Both the position numbers and the translations under genes were made by a program. This document shows, in pieces, positions 29,282 through 38,602 of a stretch of DNA of 64,000 bases (the stretch's first letter is position 1; each line of letters begins with the position of its first letter). The stretch is from Proteiniclasticum sediminis (GTDB lineage: Bacteria > Bacillota > Clostridia > Clostridiales > Clostridiaceae). The DNA lies in NCBI RefSeq assembly GCF_018128025.1, contig NZ_JAGSCS010000012.1, forward strand, positions 1 through 64,000. Reading direction: 5' to 3'. Under the pieces are notes generated by a model. It was given only the letters and a program-made list of their open reading frames with translations. It was not told the origin of the DNA and made no database searches.

Positions 29282-30616
29282 ATGGAGAATAGACCACTAC
29301 GAATCATGCCCAACAATCAGGAAGCTGAACAGTCGGTTCTGGGCTCCATGATTCTGGACAAGAATGCCATTGCCACCGTTCTGGAAAAGCTCCAGGCGGA
29401 TGACTTCTATCGAGATGGCCACAGGGCCATTTTCCAGGCGATCCTGGACCTTTTTACCCGAGATGTGCCCATTGACCTGGTGACCTTGGCAGACCACCTG
29501 AAATCCATCGATAAGCTGGATAACGTGGGCGGGATCTCCTATCTTACGGAACTGGCATCCTCCGTGCCCACCACCCTGAACCTTCTCTCCTACATCAAGA
29601 TCGTTTCCGATAAAGCCATGCTGCGAAGGCTCATCCGGGCATCCACGGAAATTATGGATGACAGCTACTCCAAACAGGATGAAGTGGATGCGGTGGTGGA
29701 AGATGCGGAGAAGCGAATCTTCAACATTGCAGAAAAGCGAAATTCCGGAGGCTTTGAACCCATTAGCCTGATTCTGGAACGGGGCTTTGTGGAAATCGAA
29801 CGGATTTTCAACAATAAAGGAACCACCACGGGTATTGCCACCCCATTCCCGGAGCTGGACGGAAAAACTTCCGGCTTCCAGAAGGGGGATATGATCCTCA
29901 TCGCGGCCCGTCCCTCCATGGGAAAAACGACCTTCGCCCTGAATCTGGCGGAACACGCCGCCCTGCGGGAGGGAAAATCCGTGGCCATCTTCTCCCTGGA
30001 AATGTCCATGGATCAGCTGGCGTACAAGCTCCTCTGCTCCGAAGCTAATGTGGAACTGACCAAGCTGCGAAACGGTGATTTGGATGACAAGGATTGGGAA
30101 AACATCGCCCGAGCTTCGGGACCTTTATCCCAGGCGAAGATCTTCATCGATGACACCGCCGGCATCTCCGTGACGGAAATGCGGTCCAAATGCCGAAGGC
30201 TCAAACTGGAGCATGGCATCGACATGATCATGATCGACTACCTGCAGCTCATGAGCGGAAAAGGGGAAAACCGTCAGCAGGAAGTTTCCGAGATCAGCCG
30301 AAGCATCAAAGCGCTGGCCAAGGAAATGCAGTGTCCGGTCATCGCCCTGTCCCAGCTCTCCCGAGCCCCGGAACAGCGTGCGGATCACCGCCCCATGCTG
30401 TCCGACCTCCGAGAATCCGGTTCCATTGAGCAGGATGCGGACCTAGTTATGTTCCTCTACCGTGACGAGTACTACAATCAGGATACGGAAGACAAGAACA
30501 TCGCCGAATGCATCATCGCCAAACAGCGAAACGGCCCAGTGGGAACCGTGAAAATGGCCTGGCTGGGACAATACTCCAAGTTTGCCCGGCTGGACATGGT
30601 TCATCAGGGTTACTAA
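29282..30616 (+). CDS. dnaB: Replicative DNA helicase DnaB
   Basis: The hexameric replicative helicase (called DnaC in Bacillus), 444 residues. The N-terminal domain (NNQEAEQSVLGSMILDKNAI) is followed by the RecA-like motor with Walker A ARPSMGKTTFALN, Walker B MIMIDYLQLM and the C-terminal IIAKQRNGPVGTV. No intein is present. The likely loader proteins, DnaI- and DnaD-type, are encoded at 35.9-37.9 kb in this window. Confidence 0.98.
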   Translation: MENRPLRIMPNNQEAEQSVLGSMILDKNAIATVLEKLQADDFYRDGHRAIFQAILDLFTRDVPIDLVTLADHLKSIDKLDNVGGISYLTELASSVPTTLNLLSYIKIVSDKAMLRRLIRASTEIMDDSYSKQDEVDAVVEDAEKRIFNIAEKRNSGGFEPISLILERGFVEIERIFNNKGTTTGIATPFPELDGKTSGFQKGDMILIAARPSMGKTTFALNLAEHAALREGKSVAIFSLEMSMDQLAYKLLCSEANVELTKLRNGDLDDKDWENIARASGPLSQAKIFIDDTAGISVTEMRSKCRRLKLEHGIDMIMIDYLQLMSGKGENRQQEVSEISRSIKALAKEMQCPVIALSQLSRAPEQRADHRPMLSDLRESGSIEQDADLVMFLYRDEYYNQDTEDKNIAECIIAKQRNGPVGTVKMAWLGQYSKFARLDMVHQGY

Positions 30617-30626
30617 GACAATGGAA

Positions 30627-30654
30627 AAGGGCTCTGACGCGTCAGAGCCCTTTT
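30627..30654 (+). terminator. Terminator after dnaB
   Basis: AAAGGGCTCTGAC and GTCAGAGCCCTTT make a 13-base perfect stem with a GC loop and a T run. Confidence 0.92.
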
Positions 30655-30726
30655 GTTCTTTTTCCGAAACACGGTATAATGAAGAGAGAACCATCCCTTA
30701 GAATACGGCAACGAGGAGCTGAGGCC

Positions 30727-31176
30727 ATGTCGGAGAGAAAACACCACCCCCGCCACAAAGGAGCCCGGGAGAAATCCTATGGCGCGGTGATCATCAACGA
30801 GAACCGGGATTTTCTCCTCATACGGCACCGTTACGGGGATCACTGGGATTTCCCCAAGGGACATAAGGAAAACGGGGAGAACGACCGGGAGGCGGCATTG
30901 CGGGAGGTCTATGAGGAGACGGGACTGGAAGTTCGCCTCATTGAGGGATTCCGAGAAAAATCCCGGTATAGCCCCCAACCTGGAGTGGAAAAAACCGTGA
31001 CCTATTATCTGGGGTTTTCCACGGGAGAGGTGAGGATTCAGCCGGAGGAAATCTTGGAATATGCTTACCTGCCCTACGAGAGGGCGTTGGAGCGAATCAC
31101 CTTTTCTGAAAGCCGGGAGATCTTGAAGGAAGCCCAGGGATTCATCGAGACCTACCTCCAGGCCAATGACGATTAA
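30727..31176 (+). CDS. Nudix hydrolase
   Basis: A 149-residue Nudix hydrolase. The Nudix box is complete: G-x5-E-x7-REVYEETGLE, within FPKGHKENGENDREAALREV. The short size and AVIINENRDFLLIRHRYGDHWDFP resemble asymmetrical diadenosine tetraphosphate hydrolases, so Ap4A is a possible substrate, but this is a guess. The start at 30727 with GAGGAGCTGAGG upstream is chosen over further in-frame starts that overlap dnaB. It ends at a terminator shared with pgsA. Confidence 0.87.
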   Translation: MSERKHHPRHKGAREKSYGAVIINENRDFLLIRHRYGDHWDFPKGHKENGENDREAALREVYEETGLEVRLIEGFREKSRYSPQPGVEKTVTYYLGFSTGEVRIQPEEILEYAYLPYERALERITFSESREILKEAQGFIETYLQANDD

Positions 31177-31185
31177 ACGCCATAA

Positions 31186-31225
31186 AAAAGCAGTGATGTC
31201 CACCGGATTGTGGATTCACTGCTTT
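31186..31225. terminator. Bidirectional terminator between the Nudix gene and pgsA
   Basis: AAAAGCAGTGA (31186-31196) pairs with TCACTGCTTTT (31215-31225). It overlaps the end of pgsA, whose stop codon lies in the stem. Confidence 0.85.
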
Positions 31226-31794
31226 TCTGACGAAGGACCAGGTTCCTGTTTCTGCTCCTGATGCTTTTTCCAGGTGGTGCGCACATAGGTGGAACCGGCC
31301 ACGAAGCCCAGGAGGGCGGAGATAAAGAGAAAGTAGACACCCCAGGTGTGGCTGAAAAGAAGAATCAGGATCCCGAAATAGAAAGAGAAGGTGACAAACT
31401 TGCCCAGTTTGTTCGCCGGATTGATGATGCCCATTTTATAGACCACCACACCGCCGATGATCATCAGAATTTCCTTCACCGCCACCAGAATGAGAATCGA
31501 GTAGGGGATAACTCCGGTGATGGCATAGGAGATGATAACGGTGAGCAGCATGAGCTTATCGGCTAAAGGGTCCATCACCGTACCAAAAACGGTGACCAAA
31601 TTCTTTTTTCGGGCCAGGTAGCCGTCCAGAAAGTCTGAAAAACCGGCCACAAAGAAAATCAGCACCGAAGGGATTAAATTCTGCTCCGGATTCTTAAAGT
31701 AAACGAAGAGAAAAACCGGGATCAGCACCAGGCGAAACAGTGTGATCATATTGGGGAGATTCATATTGCGCGAAGCCGCCCGGAGGCGCTTCAT
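31216..31794 (-). CDS. pgsA: CDP-diacylglycerol-glycerol-3-phosphate 3-phosphatidyltransferase
   Basis: A membrane enzyme that makes phosphatidylglycerophosphate. The CDP-alcohol phosphotransferase signature D-x2-D-G-x2-A-R-x8-G-x3-D-x3-D is complete (DFLDGYLARKK, then FGTVMDPLAD). Four or five further helices follow. The start is uncertain: ATG at 31794 (192 residues) has GGAGGG directly against it, while ATG at 31764 (182 residues, MNLPNMITLFRL) fits the family N-terminus but has a weak ribosome site. Confidence 0.93.
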   Translation of the reverse strand: MKRLRAASRNMNLPNMITLFRLVLIPVFLFVYFKNPEQNLIPSVLIFFVAGFSDFLDGYLARKKNLVTVFGTVMDPLADKLMLLTVIISYAITGVIPYSILILVAVKEILMIIGGVVVYKMGIINPANKLGKFVTFSFYFGILILLFSHTWGVYFLFISALLGFVAGSTYVRTTWKKHQEQKQEPGPSSEKQ

Positions 31795-31860
31795 CCCTCC
31801 TTTGTGAAAAGATTGCCATTTCCTGAGAGGGAAGAAATGACTTACTATTCTGTTACTTCC

Positions 31861-31889
31861 ATTATACCCCATGGAAGGGGTCTTGTCAT
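31861..31889 (-). promoter_or_regulatory. pgsA promoter
   Basis: On the minus strand ATGACA (31889-31884), 17 bases, perfect TATAAT (31866-31861), about 70 bases before pgsA. Confidence 0.7.
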
Positions 31890-32028
31890 TGGAATTTCAA
31901 GCCTTGGAGCCTCCCAGGAAGGGCGTGGGCAGAGCCTTGGGGAGAAAAGTGGACGTTGCGAAGAAATACAGATGATATTGTTCGGGTCTAGAGAAGCATT
32001 CACCTATGTCCTGACGATCATTTATTAT

Positions 32029-32057
32029 TTGAAGTAATTGTCCGTTTCTGATATTAT
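32029..32057 (+). promoter_or_regulatory. purA promoter
   Basis: TTGAAG (32029-32034), 17 bases, TATTAT (32052-32057), 33 bases before purA. No purine riboswitch pattern is visible in the short leader. Confidence 0.7.
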
Positions 32058-32089
32058 AGGTGTGTCAATTCGATTGGGAGGTATTTTAA

Positions 32090-33376
<1,287 letters not shown>

Positions 33377-33390
33377 TCGTTGAAATAAGG

Positions 33391-33435
33391 AAATCTCCCC
33401 GAAAATTCTGCATCAGCGGATTTTCGGGGAGATTT
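33391..33435. terminator. Bidirectional terminator after purA
   Basis: AAATCTCCCCGAAAAT (33391-33406) pairs perfectly with ATTTTCGGGGAGATTT (33420-33435), with a 13-base loop; it serves convergent purA and the flavoprotein gene. Confidence 0.92.
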
Positions 33436-33456
33436 TTACGTTCATGGAGGGGAGGT

Positions 33457-34692
33457 TCAGCTGCGGGTGAGGGCTTTCATCACCGTTCCGGCGGTGGACC
33501 AGGCCCACTGGAGGTTGAAGCCGCCGCAGGCGCCCAGTACATCCAGCACTTCGCCGGTGAAGTAGAGCCCGGGGATTTTTCGGGATTCCAGGGTCTCTTT
33601 GACGTCCAGGGTATCCACGCCGCCGTAGGTTCCCTGGGCCATGTTGAAGCCCTGGGTTCCGGTCACGGGGAATGTCCAGGCTTTCAGCAGGGAGGCCAGG
33701 GCCAGGAATCGGGCGGGAGGCACTTCGCCCGTCACGGTGGAGGGGCGCTCGATACCCGCTTCTTTTAGAATCAGGGGGATCAGTTTGTTCGGAAGGATGC
33801 TTCGGAAGGTATCCATGGCGGTGCGGTAACTGAAGGTGGCCACCTGGTCCAGCACCATGGCCTTCATTTCCTCCGCAGAGAAGTCCGGGAAGAGATCCAG
33901 TGTCACCGTCAGTTTTTTGTGTTCCTCCAGATGGGGATGGAGGAATCGGGAGAGTTGCAGGATTGGAGGACCGGAGATGCCGTAGTCGGTAAAGAGAAGC
34001 TCTCCGGCTTCCTTGCGCAGGGGCTGTCCTTCCAAGGAAAGGGTCGCTTCTCCCTGGATTTTCACCCCGCTGAGTCCCCGAAGCAGCGGACTTTCCAGCT
34101 TCAGCTGCACCAGCGCAGGCTCGGGCTTGATAATCCGGTGCCCAAGGCCTTTTAGGAGCTTTAGCATGGAACCGTCGGAACCGGTGCCCGGGGCGGCCAT
34201 CCCGCCCGTGGCCACCACCACCGTGTTTGCGCTGTAGCGCTCGGTGGACGTGGTGACCAGGAACTGGTCTTTTTTAACGATGCTTTGGACCTTCTCCTGG
34301 AGGTAAACCGGAACCTGCCGCTCTTCCAGGGCAAGGCGAAGAAGGTCAACCACAGAAGAGGATTGGAGGGATAGAGGATACATCTTTCCTTCCTCCAGGG
34401 TGGTGAAGCTTAGCCCCAGGCTTTGAAAATAGCCCAGGGTATCCTCCAGGGGGAAAATCTCCAGGGGAGAAAAACGGTAGTCTTTATTGGCCGAGGTGTA
34501 GCGGTCCGGAATGTTTTCCATGACCTGGGCATTGGTGATATTACACCGGCCGTTGCCCGTGGTCAGGAGCTTTTTCAGGATTCGGTCCTTGCCTTCCAGG
34601 ATGGCCACGTCTTTCCCGCAGTCGGCCAGAAGGAGGGCCAGGAAGACGCCTGATGCGCCGCCCCCCAGAATGAGAATATCATGCTTGATCAT
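33457..34692 (-). CDS. HI0933/BaiN-type FAD-dependent oxidoreductase
   Basis: A flavoprotein of 411 residues of the HI0933 family (annotated elsewhere as aminoacetone oxidase family or BaiN). The FAD-binding Rossmann motif is ILGGGASGVFLALLLAD near the N-terminus, followed by TTGNGRCNITN. The C-terminal signature is ACGGFNLQWAWSTAGTVM. The start at 34692 has AAGGAAGG six bases upstream; a longer reading would add about 60 residues unlike the family. The substrate is not known. Confidence 0.9.
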   Translation of the reverse strand: MIKHDILILGGGASGVFLALLLADCGKDVAILEGKDRILKKLLTTGNGRCNITNAQVMENIPDRYTSANKDYRFSPLEIFPLEDTLGYFQSLGLSFTTLEEGKMYPLSLQSSSVVDLLRLALEERQVPVYLQEKVQSIVKKDQFLVTTSTERYSANTVVVATGGMAAPGTGSDGSMLKLLKGLGHRIIKPEPALVQLKLESPLLRGLSGVKIQGEATLSLEGQPLRKEAGELLFTDYGISGPPILQLSRFLHPHLEEHKKLTVTLDLFPDFSAEEMKAMVLDQVATFSYRTAMDTFRSILPNKLIPLILKEAGIERPSTVTGEVPPARFLALASLLKAWTFPVTGTQGFNMAQGTYGGVDTLDVKETLESRKIPGLYFTGEVLDVLGACGGFNLQWAWSTAGTVMKALTRS

Positions 34693-34877
34693 GGATAACC
34701 TTCCTTTACGAGGATTCTTGTTCTTCCTATTATAATATAGAAATCCCCTGACAGGGGAGGCAAGGACAAAAAACTGAGGGCTACCCCGGATCCCCTTCTG
34801 GGCTAAGTGCAAAGAGTGATGGAATTCGGGAGATGGGTATATTATAATGAAACTATCGAAAGCAGGGGGGATCACAC

Positions 34878-35261
34878 ATGATGGATGCCAGCGAAATGAT
34901 GAACTTCAAAAACTGGGTAGTGGCTGGGGATGTCACCAATGAGATGAAATATGCCGGCCGGATCTATAAAAAGCTGAAACGAAGAGACTACAACGTCGTG
35001 GGCTTTCATCCCCTGGACGAGAATGAGGAAGTCCTGAACACTTTTGCGGAGGTCACCAACGGAGAGACCAAGTTTGAGGTGCTGAATCTCGTCGTGAATC
35101 CCGAACGCGGCCTGCAGATCGTGAAGGAAGCCCATGACTATGGGATCCGCATGGTCCTGGCACAACCCGGTGCACGGAGCGAAGCCATCCGCGAGTACTG
35201 CAAAAATCAGGGCATGGAGTATGTGGAAGGTTGTACGCTGGTGGAGCTCAGCCTGCTCTAG
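34878..35261 (+). CDS. CoA-binding domain protein
   Basis: A 127-residue single-domain Rossmann protein of the CoA-binding (succinyl-CoA synthetase alpha-like, YccU) family. Core patterns are NWVVAGDVTNEMKYAGRIYKKL, YNVVGFHPL and VLAQPGARSEAIREYCKNQG. The third glycine-rich loop is altered compared with typical SK(P/N)xRPS forms. It may bind CoA or a related nucleotide; no reaction is known. The tRNA cluster follows on the same strand, with its own promoter. Confidence 0.82.
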   Translation: MMDASEMMNFKNWVVAGDVTNEMKYAGRIYKKLKRRDYNVVGFHPLDENEEVLNTFAEVTNGETKFEVLNLVVNPERGLQIVKEAHDYGIRMVLAQPGARSEAIREYCKNQGMEYVEGCTLVELSLL

Positions 35262-35287
35262 CCGGTTAAAGTTTTTACAAAAAATTG

Positions 35288-35316
35288 TTGACAGCTTGTT
35301 CATTCTTCGGTATTAT
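35288..35316 (+). promoter_or_regulatory. Promoter of the tRNA cluster
   Basis: Perfect TTGACA (35288-35293), 17 bases, TATTAT (35311-35316), 65 bases before the first tRNA. Confidence 0.88.
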
Positions 35317-35380
35317 AGTCTTTGTCAGGTTAACGGGTACGTTGATTTTAGGCAGTTGAATAGGATGTTAATGGCGATAT

Positions 35381-35455
35381 GGCCCCTTGGTCAAGCGGTT
35401 AAGACACCACCCTTTCACGGTGGTAACAGGGGTTCGATTCCCCTAGGGGTCACCA
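35381..35455 (+). tRNA. tRNA-Glu (anticodon TTC)
   Basis: Acceptor stem GGCCCCT pairs with AGGGGTC (one G-U). The anticodon stem CCACC/GGTGG encloses CTTTCAC, anticodon TTC. The T arm has GGTTCGATTCC. The CCA end is encoded. Confidence 0.96.
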
Positions 35456-35470
35456 TTATTCCACCAGTAT

Positions 35471-35546
35471 GGGAGCATAGCTCAGCTGGGAGAGCATCTG
35501 CCTTACAAGCAGAGGGTCACAGGTTCGATCCCTGTTGTTCCCACCA
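35471..35546 (+). tRNA. tRNA-Val (anticodon TAC)
   Basis: Acceptor stem GGGAGCA/TGTTCCC; anticodon stem TCTGC/GCAGA around CTTACAA, anticodon TAC. T arm GGTTCGATCC and encoded CCA. Confidence 0.96.
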
Positions 35547-35552
35547 TTACAT

Positions 35553-35629
35553 GGCCCAGTGGCTCAGTTGGTTAGAGTGCCGCCCTGTCACGGCGGAGGT
35601 CGAGGGTTCGAGTCCCTTCTGGGTCGCCA
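35553..35629 (+). tRNA. tRNA-Asp (anticodon GTC)
   Basis: Acceptor stem GGCCCAG/CTGGGTC; anticodon stem CCGCC/GGCGG around CTGTCAC, anticodon GTC. Discriminator G and encoded CCA fit tRNA-Asp. Confidence 0.96.
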
Positions 35630-35634
35630 CTTTT

Positions 35635-35709
35635 GCTGGTGTGGCTCAATGGTAGAGCAGCTGATTTGTAATCAGCAGGTTGATGGTTCGATTCCGTTCA
35701 CCAGCTCCA
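35635..35709 (+). tRNA. tRNA-Thr (anticodon TGT)
   Basis: Acceptor stem GCTGGTG/CACCAGC; anticodon stem GCTGA/TCAGC around TTTGTAA, anticodon TGT. Encoded CCA. Last gene of the cluster. Confidence 0.96.
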
Positions 35710-35714
35710 GTGTC

Positions 35715-35740
35715 AACTCACTTTTTGAAGTGAGTTTTTT
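35715..35740 (+). terminator. Terminator of the tRNA cluster
   Basis: AACTCACTT and AAGTGAGTT form a nine-base stem with a TTTG loop, followed by a T run. Confidence 0.9.
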
Positions 35741-35822
35741 TATTGCCCAAAATTCCCCCGGGGCTAAATTATCCCGGGTCCATGTGACCAGAATGGGGAT
35801 AACTTGGGGGTAATGAACAGGG

Positions 35823-35876
35823 TTATCCACAAAACTGGGGAAATAATCGGGGATTTCTCCAAGGGATTGTGGATAA
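35823..35876. promoter_or_regulatory. Inverted pair of perfect DnaA boxes away from oriC
   Basis: TTATCCACA at 35823-35831 and its reverse complement TGTGGATAA at 35868-35876 lie 45 bases apart in the gap between the tRNA cluster and the helicase-loader genes. A GGGATAACTT partial match is at 35796-35805. No promoter or gene is evident in this gap. It may be a DnaA-titrating or regulatory cluster, as known outside oriC in other bacteria. Confidence 0.55.
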
Positions 35877-35940
35877 CTTTCAAATTTCAGCTCAGAAAAA
35901 TAGACCACGGAAAAGGATTCTCCGGGTCTTCCAGGATCAA

Positions 35941-35972
35941 AAAAAGGCTTTGGGTTATCCCAAAGCCTTTTT
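35941..35972. terminator. Terminator at the 3' end of the dnaI-like gene
   Basis: AAAAAGGCTTTGGG (35941-35954) pairs with CCCAAAGCCTTTTT (35959-35972) around TTAT. The stop codon of the minus-strand gene lies in the loop. It also has a T run on the plus strand. Confidence 0.88.
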
Positions 35973-36944
35973 TGTCCGTTCATGGTTTTTCTTGATCCGC
36001 AGATCTTCGCCCAGGAACTTGAAGAGGGCGAAATCCCCCACAAGCCGGGAATAGATGCGTTCGTCGTATTTGTTTTTCAGGTTTTCGATGGTGAGATTGG
36101 TGCTGATGAGCATTTTCTTCTTCTTGAGGAGCTTCATGTTGAGGAAATTGAAGAGCTCCACCTTGGAAAACTCCGTGGTCAGTTCCGTCCCCAGATCATC
36201 GATGATGAGAAGATCGCACTGGGTGAGGAGTTCCAGGAGCTCCGTATTGTCGTTGAACTTCACATCCTTGAGATTTTGGATGAGGGCATCGGCGGTGCGG
36301 TAGACCACCAGGACCCCCTTATCCAGAAGTTCCCGGGCAATGCATCCGGAGAGGAAAGTCTTGCCCGTGCCGGGGCTGCCGAAGAAGAGAAGATTCCGGG
36401 TCTCCCGGTCAAAGTTTGCGATATAGCTCAAGGTTGATTCCAAAATATTGGCCATGTTTTCCCGGGGAGAGAGGGGATACTCCGCCGACTCCCGGTCAAA
36501 AAGGTCCAGCTTGAAGTTTTTGAATCGGCATTCCCGGGCCAGGTCATTGAAGTCCGATGTCTCATGGTAAACTTCGATGAGCCGCTGCTTGTAGCAGACG
36601 CATTTTTCCTGCCGGATGTAGCCGGTGTCCTGGCATTTGGCGCAGGCATAGTGGTGGTCCAGGTAATCCAGGGGATACCCCAAGGTGGTGAGGATCTCCA
36701 GCCGTCTTCCCCGAAGATCGGTGATTTCCCCCTTCAGGCGCTGAAACTCTTCATCGTGATTTTTAGCCCGCCGAAAATTCAGCATGGCTAGCTCCATACT
36801 GAGCTTGGCGACCTTGGTCTCAATGGAGCTCAGTTCCGGAGCCTTGGCTTCCAAAGCGGATTTTCGCTGGGCCAGAGCCTGCTGCTCTTTGTTTCGAAGG
36901 TCCTCATAACGCTGCATGACCATGCCGTGATATCCTTTGATCAT
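35955..36944 (-). CDS. dnaI: Helicase loader, DnaI/DnaC-like AAA+ ATPase
   Basis: A 329-residue ATPase that probably loads DnaB. The N-terminus is a coiled coil (about 10-75), then a zinc-binding segment with CAKC near residue 100 and CVC about 12 residues later, and a DnaC/DnaI-type AAA+ domain with Walker A GSPGTGKT and Walker B LLIIDDLGTE. The C-terminal arginine-finger region is YDERIYSRLVGDF. It overlaps the DnaD-like gene by four bases, so the two loader components are co-expressed. The name dnaI is assigned by domain layout. Confidence 0.88.
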   Translation of the reverse strand: MIKGYHGMVMQRYEDLRNKEQQALAQRKSALEAKAPELSSIETKVAKLSMELAMLNFRRAKNHDEEFQRLKGEITDLRGRRLEILTTLGYPLDYLDHHYACAKCQDTGYIRQEKCVCYKQRLIEVYHETSDFNDLARECRFKNFKLDLFDRESAEYPLSPRENMANILESTLSYIANFDRETRNLLFFGSPGTGKTFLSGCIARELLDKGVLVVYRTADALIQNLKDVKFNDNTELLELLTQCDLLIIDDLGTELTTEFSKVELFNFLNMKLLKKKKMLISTNLTIENLKNKYDERIYSRLVGDFALFKFLGEDLRIKKNHERTKKALG

Positions 36945-37927
36945 TTATCCCACCCCAATAGTTTTCGTTCCAGATCGTCGTAGTCGTATTCCCGCTCGGT
37001 GAAGTCCTTCTCGGGAGCCTTGCGGCTTTTGCCCTTCCGGGGCTTCTTTTCCTGATTCTCGATGTCCTGGGGAGTTTTGATGCCGTCTTTATGCCAGCTG
37101 CGCAAAATTCCGTTGATATAGCCCAGCTCCACTTTTCCCAGGGTGCTGAAGCTGATATCGCAGGCCTTGAGAATCATTTCCGTGGTGAACTCAAAGGTGT
37201 AGAACCACTTCTCCAGGAGATCCTCCTGGGGCTTGGGCACATCCTTGTCGTTGATGCCCAAGTAGCTGAGGACCTTGCGGTAGTTGGTCCATTTGTCCTC
37301 GTGCCGGCGGATATTCTGCTGGGCGAGTTCTGCGGTCTTGATGCCCTGGCTGTCCCAGCTGATGGCCACCGTCTCGATATAGCGCATGCTGGTTTTCCCC
37401 TTGGAAACGCAGTGCTGAACCAGAAGGATGATCACTTCCTCCGGGAAGCGGTATTTTTCCTTAAAATAGAGGAACTTTTCCGCATCAGAGGAGCTTAAGG
37501 GCCGGCCCATAAGAAGCGAAATTTCCTTCAGCATGGGATCTTCCGGTGTGGCTGCGGGACTTTTTCCCATCTCCGGCTCCGCTTTTTTCTCCGCCAGGAT
37601 TTTCGCCGGATCCATCCGGGGATTCTGAATCACCTGGCTCTCTCGGATTTCCAGGGACAGATTGCCATAGGTGTCCAGGGTGGACACGGAAAGAAGGCCC
37701 ACTTCATGCCAGTAGTCTAGAGCTTTGAGGACATCCGTCTCCAACAGACCCAGGATATCCGCAAGAAATGCCGTGGTGACGCCATCCTCGCCCATTTGGG
37801 TATACCGGAGGAGCATGATATAGACCTTGACGTACTCTCCCCGGGCTTTCGGCATGAAGTAATCCACAAAGTGGGAGGACAAGGTGACGATATTGGATTT
37901 GTAAGGACGCAGCATTATTGTGCTCAT
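36941..37927 (-). CDS. DnaD domain replication-initiation protein
   Basis: A 328-residue protein with an N-terminal winged helix of DnaD type (about 10-110, EYVKVYIMLLRYTQMGEDGVTT shortened here) and two DnaD C-terminal domains (about 130-205 and 215-290). The second has the YxxxIL-like motif as YINGILRSWHKDGI. A basic tail (EKKPRKGKSRKAPEK) follows. DnaD proteins remodel origin DNA and help recruit the helicase loader, here encoded next to it. DnaB/DnaD naming varies among Firmicutes. Confidence 0.88.
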   Translation of the reverse strand: MSTIMLRPYKSNIVTLSSHFVDYFMPKARGEYVKVYIMLLRYTQMGEDGVTTAFLADILGLLETDVLKALDYWHEVGLLSVSTLDTYGNLSLEIRESQVIQNPRMDPAKILAEKKAEPEMGKSPAATPEDPMLKEISLLMGRPLSSSDAEKFLYFKEKYRFPEEVIILLVQHCVSKGKTSMRYIETVAISWDSQGIKTAELAQQNIRRHEDKWTNYRKVLSYLGINDKDVPKPQEDLLEKWFYTFEFTTEMILKACDISFSTLGKVELGYINGILRSWHKDGIKTPQDIENQEKKPRKGKSRKAPEKDFTEREYDYDDLERKLLGWDK

Positions 37928-38017
37928 GGATGTTTTCCCCCGATTCTCATTAAGAAGATTATAGCAAAAATCCTGGGGGATTTCTTCGATGGCCTGGAAA
38001 TCCCCTGATTTTCAGCG

Positions 38018-38045
38018 AAAAACAAAGGACCTTTCCGGTCCTTTG
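38018..38045 (-). terminator. Terminator of the 38.1-38.6 kb gene
   Basis: On the minus strand CAAAGGACC and GGTCCTTTG make a nine-base stem with a GGAAA loop, followed by TTTTT. Confidence 0.88.
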
Positions 38046-38056
38046 CAATTTGCGCC

Positions 38057-38602
38057 TTAGGATATGATATTGGGATCCACCAGGGGGAAGTTCACCACCA
38101 CGGAATCCTTTTTGAAGTTGAAGTTTTTCCACAGCTGGAACCGGTCGATGCGGAAGATGGTGTCCTTGTTTCGCAGGACATTGGGGTAGGTCTCCAGATC
38201 CTTGGTGACCCCGCCGTTGAAGAGGATCAGCTGCACCTTTTCCTGGTTTTCCACCACGGACTCCTCCCGTACTTTAAAGCCATGGAGGGTGAGCAGGGAG
38301 TTGAAGTTCCGGGAAAGACGCTTGATGTACCCGAAGTTCACCACATCCAGTCCGATGGTCTTGAACTCCTCATCGTAGGACAAGGTTCCCTCCACATCGA
38401 TTTTGAAGCGTCTCACGGGCTTGGAGATGTCTTTGATGAGGGTCTCCAGCTTTGTCATGTCGGGATCTTCAATAACCTCCAGAACCACGCCAAAGAAGGA
38501 AGTCTTTTTCTTGGGTTTGATTTTCTTGATCAGGTTTCTGGTGGAATTCTCGATGGCTTTGCCGGAATCCTTGTCCAGAAGGGCCACTAGATAGTATTTC
38601 AT
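38057..38602 (-). CDS. Hypothetical protein with possible 2H/RNA-ligase-like fold
   Basis: A 181-residue protein not confidently recognised. The start at 38602 has GGAGG upstream (GGAGGCTCGTTG) and gives MKYYLVALLDKDSGKAIENS, a pattern reminiscent of the first strand and helix of 2'-5' RNA ligase or 2H phosphoesterases. However, neither of the H-x-T/S motifs of active 2H enzymes is present. The central IEDPDMTKLETLIKDISKPV and the later RLSRNFNSLLTLHGFKVREES also fit such a fold. It is single, with its own terminator, between dnaD and murA. If the fold is right it is catalytically inactive or binding-only. Confidence 0.6.
   Translation of the reverse strand: MKYYLVALLDKDSGKAIENSTRNLIKKIKPKKKTSFFGVVLEVIEDPDMTKLETLIKDISKPVRRFKIDVEGTLSYDEEFKTIGLDVVNFGYIKRLSRNFNSLLTLHGFKVREESVVENQEKVQLILFNGGVTKDLETYPNVLRNKDTIFRIDRFQLWKNFNFKKDSVVVNFPLVDPNIIS

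Noticed and set aside
31873-32089. Possible purine riboswitch before purA
   Set aside because: The purA promoter lies only 33 bases before the start codon, and no three-way junction pattern with the conserved loops is present.
35134-35813. Reading frames across the tRNA cluster
   Set aside because: They translate tRNA sequence; four clear cloverleafs account for this region.
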